A DNA stretch of 40,098 bases from Scleroderma bovista (taxonomy: Eukaryota; Basidiomycota; Agaricomycetes; Boletales; Sclerodermataceae). The stretch is from NCBI GenBank assembly GCA_037178675.1, contig JAYMGJ010000162.1, forward strand, positions 1 through 40,098, given 5' to 3'. Both the position numbers and the translations under genes were made by a program. Below the pieces are notes generated by a model. The model searched no databases, had not been told where the DNA came from, and saw nothing but the letters and a program-made list of their open reading frames with translations. This document shows positions 33,938 to 40,098 of this stretch, in pieces (positions within the stretch are counted from its first letter, which is position 1; each line of letters starts with the position of its first letter).

Positions 33938-34378
33938 AATCCATTTAATCGGTGTCCATTGGACCGAACGCATCATATACCAGTTCATGGATTTTCGTTT
34001 AAACATTTTGACTTTTTATTCTTTGCTTTCATGCTAGCCTCATCTACGTTACATCACGTATTGACACATAAGCATGGGATGGAAGTACTATCCTCTTTCT
34101 TTTTTTCTCTTTCTTACTGATCGTTTTCTGTCTACTCATCCTGTTGTTTGTGACACTGCCTGCTTTCGGATATCTGGAAGTTATCTGTTATCATAGCCCA
34201 CAATGCTTCTTACGATCCGAAATGACAGTCCTACATAGGTGGTGCTTGCTCATTTTTGGAATCGGATTTCGATAAGTCGTTGAATTCTACATCGCCTTCA
34301 GTGAAGGAAAAGGCTCATTTCTCTGGCCTTTGTCAGTGTAGTTGGCTGTAATCTTGCTAATGAAACACCATAATAGAC
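33938..34378. other. Convergent intergenic, left duplication unit
   Basis: This lies between the GPI-protein stop and the amylase relic. It contains a T-rich stretch around 34095-34120 and blocks shared with 36389-36790. No gene is seen. Confidence 0.5.
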
Positions 34379-34830
34379 AAGGGTCTACTTGGTATCTACC
34401 CACACGTCCACTGAGTTGTGGAGAATGGATAACCTTTGCTGTCAATGGTCAATTGCTTAGACGTGTTCAGAAGGTCACAACTCGTAGCAGCCTATGAAAT
34501 GACAATGCTGACCTCGTCAACATACTAATCCGGATAATAGACCTAGGAGAACTATCATGGTAAAGCATGGCATCACGTTCGAGAGGGCTCAAAAGAGAAG
34601 TAATGATGCACCCGGACTTGTTTCATTGCTGACGCGCGACCACTGCACGACCAGGATTCGCTTCCCAACCTCACAAACCCTACAATTCTTGTGTTCGAAA
34701 TAATCCACAAGTGGCACATTATAATGCAAAAGCCTTCCACGCTGGTTAATACCAACTGTTGGAGTATCACAGCAGTGTCATGATTGTAGCATTCCAAGTT
34801 TGGGTATGTGTAGGTCACCATCACCTAGGC
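34379..34830 (-). pseudogene. Relic of the alpha-amylase 3' end
   Basis: The minus strand carries decayed counterparts of the last three amylase exons: YPNLECYNHDTAVILQQL, the region matching LVDYFEHKNC, a SNETS remnant, and finally VDVWVDTK-like codons. Frameshifts and stops interrupt the reading, and everything upstream of the C-terminal domain (the whole catalytic barrel) is missing. It arose with the neighbouring GPI-protein duplication and can have no amylase activity. Confidence 0.85.
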
Positions 34831-34839
34831 ACCAGTTTC

Positions 34840-35376
34840 AAGACGGTCTTTTAGATGGCTTTCTTTGTAGGGCGAAACCCGTGTATGACAGATTGTACCT
34901 TCCCTCAGCGCCACTCCCAGTCAAATCCTAAAGTAGTTCCCGACGAACTGCACCTCTGAGACGTTGCAGACGTTGTGGGTTCTCTACATCGTCTTATGTC
35001 AGCATATTCCCTTTTTCTGCAGAACATATTACGTCAGCATATTGACTATGATCGAGACAACGTCTAGGAACGAGACTAAAATTTTGCTCGCCTCACACTC
35101 GAAGGGTGCCGGTGCCTGCTTGCAGCCGTCGCAGAAAGTATGAGGGTGTAAGGTTGGCGGTCTTTGAATTGTCACACAGCCATTCGGGTGTTTCCATCAC
35201 TGACGGTCCCTAGCATGCCGCCCTCATCGAAGCGTCGGCGTGAACGAGCTCGGGTTTTCAACGCCCACGAGAGGACTGTGCGGCTACTTTTGATTGTACT
35301 CTTATCTTCTTCTTGCCTTTTACCCTCTCTTTGATTTTATCGGCTTCCTTGACCTACCTTACACACTCCTCTATCC
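34840..35376. other. Intergenic, about 0.5 kb, between duplication units
   Basis: This unduplicated spacer between the relic and copy 2 presumably contains the copy 2 promoter. A pyrimidine-rich tract (about 35295-35340) precedes the ATG at 35377. Confidence 0.5.
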
Positions 35377-36388
35377 ATGAAGACCGTCCTCGCTTCTGTC
35401 ACCCTGTTTGTTACTGGTGCACTTGCCCAGTTTACTATCGGTACCCCGTGAGTCGTCTCCTGCTTGTGGGGCTGCTCAGTCCTCATTGCGTCGTGCCAAG
35501 TGCATATGTCGTGCAGTGTGAACCCGTTATTCTCTCCTGGACTGGAGGAACAGGTGAGTGTGGCGTGTCTCTCCTATTCCCTGCGAATTAACAACGAACC
35601 TAGGACCGTACTTCTTGGTATGTTGTGATGTCTGTCTTCTGTCTCAGCGATTTAAAAAATGCTCCATTCCGCACGGCTCCCATGTGTAGAAGTGCGTTTG
35701 AACATATCTCACCCCTCTTCAACTTTTTAATCACGTCTCCCAACAGCATCCTGCCAGGTGCCAACCCAATCGGCGCTGCCCTCGAGAGCCTCGGGCAACA
35801 TAACGGCACTTCTTTGACATGGATTTGCGACTTTGCCAGTGGTGAGTTATCTCACTCGGTCACGCGAAGCTCCCTTGAATGCTTTTCGTCCAGGCTCTTA
35901 TCTCGGTTTCGGTATCCGTGACAGTACTGGTGCGGTAGCACTGTCCGCCCCTTTCACAGTTAACCCAGGAAGTACGCTCTAGCTTGTCTCGTTTTCGTGA
36001 TCCCGAATTAACCACGTATGCAGCCTCCTCTTCTTGCTTGAACTCTACCTCCGGTAAGTAGACTGTACTAAGCAATCGGGAACCTTACCCATCGTTTATT
36101 AGTCGTCCCTGGTCCTACTTCTACTCTCAGTTCCGGATCGACGACAGGTGCATCCTCGCCCACTACCACTGCGCCTGGCAGTTCCGTCTCGAAAACTTCG
36201 AGGTTCGTGCCATCCTGGATTTGACTGCAGACGATGACAACATCCCATGTGCTTGCAGTTCTACCAGCTCAGGGGCCCCTTCAACTATCACCCAACACAC
36301 CTTTACAGGCTCTGCACCTATGGTCAATACTGCTGGCTTTGGTGTGGCTGGTGCCATTGGCGCTGCAGTTGCTGCCCTGTTCCTTTGA
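35377..36388 (+). CDS. GPI-anchored Ser/Thr-rich cell-wall protein, copy 2
   Basis: Nine exons: 35377-35447, 35501-35553, 35604-35617, 35690-35691, 35747-35841, 35894-35971, 36024-36053, 36103-36202 and 36259-36388. They give 190 aa. The domain order is as in copy 1: signal peptide ending GALA, VVQCEPVILSWTGGTG, PYFLNILPGANP, NGTSLTWICDF, IRDSTGAVALSAPFTVNPG, a Ser/Thr stalk, and the GPI signal GFGVAGAIGAAVAALFL. Exon lengths equal those of copy 1 (71, 53, 14, 2, 95, 78, 30, 100) except the last, which is 12 nt longer. Coding differences are scattered and frame-preserving, so both copies look functional. Confidence 0.82.
35690..35691 (+). other. 2-nt exon (AA), GPI protein copy 2
   Basis: This sits between GTGTAG and GTGCGT, flanked by 72- and 55-nt introns. 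With the next exon's first base it encodes Asn in PYFLNILPG. Its position and phase are identical to the 2-nt exon of copy 1. Confidence 0.65.
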
Positions 36389-36790
36389 AATCCATTCAAT
36401 GCATTTTAGCGGTGTCCGTTGTACCGAAAGTATGATATGCCAGTTCATGGGTCATGCTCCATCTACCTTACATCACGTATGGATACATAAACCCGGGATA
36501 GAAGTGTTAGTTCTATCCTCTGTTCCATTCCGCTCATCCTGTCGTCTGCCTACTTTTGGATATCTGGAAGTCATTTGTTATCTTAACCCACAACACTTCT
36601 TACAATCGAAATAACAGTCATACGGAGGGGTGGTGCTTGCGTTCTTTGCTCATTTTGGAATCGGATTTCGATAAGTGCTTGAATTCTGTGTAGATCAACT
36701 TCAGTGAAAGAAAAGCTGGTCATAATCTTAGTTCATTTCATTTCACTACACAAACACAAACACAAACACAGAAACACTAAAGACAGGGTC
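36389..36790. other. Convergent intergenic with a short tandem repeat
   Basis: This is the tail-to-tail region between GPI protein copy 2 and the amylase. It includes an imperfect ACACAA microsatellite at about 36747-36777. It is homologous to 33938-34378, which lacks the microsatellite. Confidence 0.6.
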
Positions 36791-39335
36791 CTAGTAGTGG
36801 GCTAGCTTGGCGTCTACCCACACCTCCACTGAGTTGCATGGAGAATAAAAATTACCGTAGCCTTCGCTGTCAATGACCAATCGCTTAGACGTGTCCATAA
36901 GGCTGCAATAAGTAGTGCCCGCAGCAGCCTATAAAATGACAATGAGCGTCTGATCAACGAAGCTCCAAACAATTAAAACTCTGACCTCGTCAACATACAT
37001 CCGGATAATAGGCCTAGGAGAGCTATCATGGGTAAAGCATGGCATCATGTTGAGAGGGCTCGAAAAAGAAGTAGTAATGGCGCACCCGGAAGTTTCATTG
37101 CTGACAACCACTGCACAACCAGGATACTGTTCGCTTCCCAACCTCACAAACCCAATACAATTCTTGTGCTCAAAATAATCCACAAGTGGCCCATAGGCAA
37201 ACCTTTTCCGCGCTAATATCAACTGTCGGAGTATCGCAGCAGTATCACGATCGTAGCATTCCAAGTTTGGGTATAGGTCGCCATAGAATACGCATCTGGT
37301 TCCCATGGTTTACCTCTGTTCTTCAGGGGCACATAACAAGTAGGTTGTGCTTACGGAAAGCCATCTGGCCGTAACAAGATAAGGGCGTAAGCCTGAGCTT
37401 TGAAGTCTTTGTCCACCTATCGGAAGTCAGCGACAGTACAGAGGGGGGTTGCAGAGTACTGACCCAACTCTCCAAAGATTGTCCGATTTGCTATCATGTC
37501 GTTGGTCAAACGAAAAGGAAGAGTTAGGCAAGCCATGCTTACCGTGCTGCGAGGGATGATTCAGTGCATGAGTGGAAAGTGATCTTTCTAACTTACTCGT
37601 GGTTGTCAACGAAGGTTACGGCGTCATCAGGTCTGATAGCGACGAGGGTGTTGTCGAAGATATGCCTGAGGTCATACGAGGAACCTTCTTCGCTCGCTCG
37701 ATGGAAGTTATCGTGAAGTGGCACGTCGAAAAAGGCAGTCTAAAGAGGTCACAAGTTGCAAACGCGGGGAAGAACATTGGGGGCTTACTTGTCCTTGGAA
37801 TTCTGTGAGGTAAGGTAGAAGACAACAAATACTATGCAATGTCAACTATATGATCGCATAGTCCCCGAAACTCTCTCACTCGCCGGACCAAAATTCGGAC
37901 ACAAAAAATAGCTTCTCCCCGTTTGGAGTGTTGCGGATTCTTTTGATCTGCAGAGGGAGTTAACGCCTATTAGACATCAGAGATAACTGAATTCTGACAA
38001 ACTCGACAAGGAATTTTCGATCGATGTGCTTGATGGCATCCAATCGGTACCCGTTCGCACCCGTCTCCTGGAAGCCGGGTCATCAGGTTGCAAATAACAG
38101 AAAAGTCGTTTCCCAACCTCGAGTATCCAGGACCCCCAGGAGAACATATCTTCTCGCACCATTGGATGACTGTGGTCGATCTGGTTCAACGCTACGTTAA
38201 AGAATAATAGGGGTATTCAGGAGTTTACGAACGTCACTTCCAAGGAGATAATCGTAGTTTCCCAGTTCTTCAGAGACATAGGGTGACCAGCCTTTGTGAC
38301 CCGCTGTAGTGATACGATAGACACCGCTGGTTTGAGTGAGATCGTCCCAATCAAGGCCTCAAATGACTCAAATCAATAAGACAACGCCGAGAGAGGGACG
38401 AAAAGGCAAACCTGTGAAATGCTCTTGGGTCCATTTCAGTTTGCTATACTGTGTCCGAAGGAGTGAAATGTACGGCTTTAGAATATCAGGTTGACACTAC
38501 CTTTCCTTGTCTTCCAGGAAAATCAAATGCCGTCCATCCCTATGAATGGGAAGTGATTTGAGCAATGCTGGATATCTGACGGAGTTTTACGTACCCTAAT
38601 CACTTTCTCTTCATCGATGTCGCGCAGCCGATTCCGAGGGTCGACACGGATTGCAGTAAATGTTTCCGTCCTGTCCGCACCAATTTTGTGCTACTCGTGC
38701 ATGGGTGAGATACGACATCAGGATAGATCTTCTGAGAGCTCTGACATTCAATACGGCATCAATCAGCACACCGACCCCGTGTTTCCTTGCAACTGAACAA
38801 GCCCGGATCAACTCTTCCTTCGTTCCCCATCTTGTCGCAACAGTACCATTTCGGTCAAATTCTCCTAAATCCCACTGCAAAACAAAATACTGAGTGCATA
38901 CAATCCTCACTTTACCATCGTACCAGATCATAGGCATCGTATCCTTGTCCTTCCTTAAACGGTGTCAAGGAATAAAATCACAAACATAAAGTAACCGACC
39001 TTCTTCATCGCCTTGTTCGGTGGAGGAAGCCAAGCCTGAGTGACTCCAAGTTCTGCTAAACGGGGACTCTCGTCCGCAAAGTGGTCCCACCAGCTCATCT
39101 CAGGGTGCTTCGACTCCCAAGTGAAGAACTGGATCTGATATAATCAAATCGACATCACCACCCATCCAACTTCTGGTAGAGAGATATTCGAAATTTGGGA
39201 ATGAGCTCTCACCATCAAAGGATTATCTGTGCTGTCCTTTGGACTGAGCTGCATCTGAGAAAGCGCAGGGCGGGTGAATGCAAGCTGTAGACGTTTAATT
39301 TCTTTCCACGTCTTTATCCATTCAAGCAATGCCAT
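36791..39335 (-). CDS. Intracellular GH13 alpha-amylase
   Basis: Nineteen exons: 39335-39213, 39134-39000, 38953-38924, 38874-38746, 38690-38595, 38539-38501, 38448-38412, 38357-38233, 38180-38118, 38067-37999, 37947-37880, 37831-37789, 37739-37597, 37546-37543, 37490-37464, 37416-37355, 37295-37086, 37022-36986 and 36928-36791. They encode 525 aa. The family motifs are complete: QFFTWESKHPEMSWWDHF, GYDAYDLWDLGEF, DAVLNHK (region I), GYRLDAIKH with nucleophile D269, FFVSEFWSG with acid/base E300, VDNHD with D367, and CVFYGDLY. The C-terminal beta domain ends SPCNSVEVWVD. There is no signal peptide, so it probably acts on cytosolic alpha-glucan. Closest in style are the bacterial-type (GH13_5) fungal amylases. 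Confidence 0.92.
37543..37546 (-). other. 4-nt exon (CACG) of the alpha-amylase
   Basis: This lies between CTCGCAG and GTAAGC. Its first base completes the codon of catalytic D367 (GA + C) and the other three encode Thr of the DNHDT motif. The next exon starts QIGQSLESW, as the family requires. Confidence 0.8.
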
Positions 39336-40098
39336 GCTGAGGAACCTTCAGTAATCGATCGGATGATAAGAACGAGATCAGTTAGACACATGGCATTTGA
39401 AGCTGAGTTGGAGTTGAGTTTGACGGTACAGGTGGTATAAACAGGGTTTCAAACTTGGCTTTATCCTTAAAGGGTCCCACTCTTCGAGAAACACGTTTCT
39501 GGATAGTAATAAGTATACCTCTCAGAGCCATACAATGATACATACCAAACTTTGAGGCGACCGGGGGTCAAAGCGCCGCGAATGCATTCAAGCTCCGCCT
39601 GTGCCCTAATATAAAAACCGAAGCTTTGCATCAATTTATTTCCAACCGTTTACCTGACCACCTCACACACCTCAAGTTCTACGATATTCATCCATGGAAC
39701 CCTGGAGGCTATCGAGGCTGGTCTAGACGAAAACAGCCTTTTTTATCGCTCTGCTCACGAACATTTCACGTCGAGATGGAGTTTCATGCCTGGGCGACAT
39801 ACACCCTCTGAACCCAGATACATTTAGTGTATCGTATGCATTGCTGTGTTGACTACAAAACCAGCAATTTGACTCGAGGCATTGATTGGGCGTTTTTTTG
39901 AGGGACTATCTTCAAGGTTTCTATTCAGATACAGGTATCCTAAATTTTCATGGCGTATAGATGACTTTACCGTATACCGGCAGACTCGTCAGCAGATAAG
40001 ACCATATAAAAACAGAGGGACTTGTTGAATGCGTAGTGCATTTTCCCTGGATCATGCTACTCGTTGGAGACCCACTGAGCAAAGACTATGCGTGAACT
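39336..40098. other. Amylase upstream region to the window edge
   Basis: The first part should hold the amylase promoter. TATATAAA-like runs on the plus strand near 39610 and 40003 could serve a plus-strand gene beyond the edge, but no coding exon with recognisable content is visible. A 61-codon frame at 39626-39811 lacks motifs. Confidence 0.4.

Larger units (their letters stand above)
32942..34835. repeat. Direct segmental duplication, left unit
   Basis: This unit matches 35377 to about 37295 in the same order and orientation: GPI-protein gene, then the convergent region, then the 3' end of the alpha-amylase on the minus strand. Similarity is high in exons and the 3' intergenic part (shared blocks such as GGATATCTGGAAGT and GGAATCGGATTTCGATAAG). 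It fades about ten bases before the ATGs and near 34830. Confidence 0.8.
35377..37295. repeat. Direct segmental duplication, right unit
   Basis: This is the partner of 32942-34835. It ends inside exon 17 of the intact amylase gene, so this unit keeps the parental context of the amylase while the left unit has only its 3' end. Confidence 0.8.

Noticed and set aside
37600..37900. Amylase as a pseudogene with a deletion between the catalytic Glu and the FFDVPLH block
   Set aside because: An acceptor at 37832 yields a 43-nt exon encoding the missing segment, and the 4-nt exon supplies the DNHD motif. All 19 exons add up in frame.

Overview
The window is nuclear DNA of a filamentous basidiomycete, most likely an Agaricomycete. 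The reasons are dense genes on both strands, many GT-AG introns of about 45-65 nt, fungus-specific families (the 9.5 kDa complex I subunit, the Rpl4 chaperone Acl4, short Ser/Thr-rich GPI proteins), multi-exon microsomal P450s, and the absence of prokaryotic gene organisation. All gene models were assembled by hand from reading frames, splice signals and remembered family motifs. For every multi-exon model given here the exon lengths add up to a whole number of codons. No transcript data or database search was available.

Layout, left to right (- or + strand): PB1-domain protein (-, 215-2323); single-pass membrane protein with nuclear-localisation-like basic runs (-, 3634-5153); Acl4, TPR chaperone of Rpl4 (-, 5785-7178); PfkB/ketohexokinase-like protein with a broken catalytic signature (-, 7290-9126); small uncharacterised soluble protein (-, 10154-10854); complex I 9.5 kDa subunit (+, 11567-11917); mitochondrial RMND1/Mrx10-type DUF155 protein (+, 12500-13787); P450 A (-, 14455-16616); SART1/Snu66 splicing factor (-, 17884-20745); P450 B, a paralogue of A (+, 21221-23345); RNase H2 catalytic subunit (-, 24879-26078); Gln-rich orphan protein (-, 26553-27685); Sqt1/AAMP-type WD40 chaperone of Rpl10 (-, 28014-29455); ERp38-type protein disulfide isomerase (+, 29768-31465); intronless TDP2-like phosphodiesterase (+, 31763-32827); two tandem copies of a GPI-anchored Ser/Thr-rich wall protein (+, 32942-33937 and 35377-36388); a relic of the 3' end of an alpha-amylase (-, about 34379-34830); and the intact 19-exon intracellular GH13 alpha-amylase (-, 36791-39335).

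Most of this is ordinary housekeeping: ribosomal-protein chaperones (Acl4, Sqt1), tri-snRNP assembly, RNase H2, ER oxidative folding, mitochondrial translation and complex I. These genes are not an operon or a biosynthetic cluster. The right end is shaped by a direct duplication of about 1.9 kb. It copied the whole GPI-protein gene together with the 3' end of its convergent amylase neighbour, leaving one intact amylase and one relic.

The most striking feature is extreme splicing. Tiny exons repeatedly carry active-site codons: a 14-nt exon for the P450 I-helix motif (in both paralogues), 15- and 13-nt exons for the first CGHC site of the disulfide isomerase, and a 4-nt exon completing the catalytic Asp of the amylase. 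A 2-nt exon is conserved in both GPI-protein copies. Also notable are an apparent 21-nt intron and two candidate GC-AG introns.
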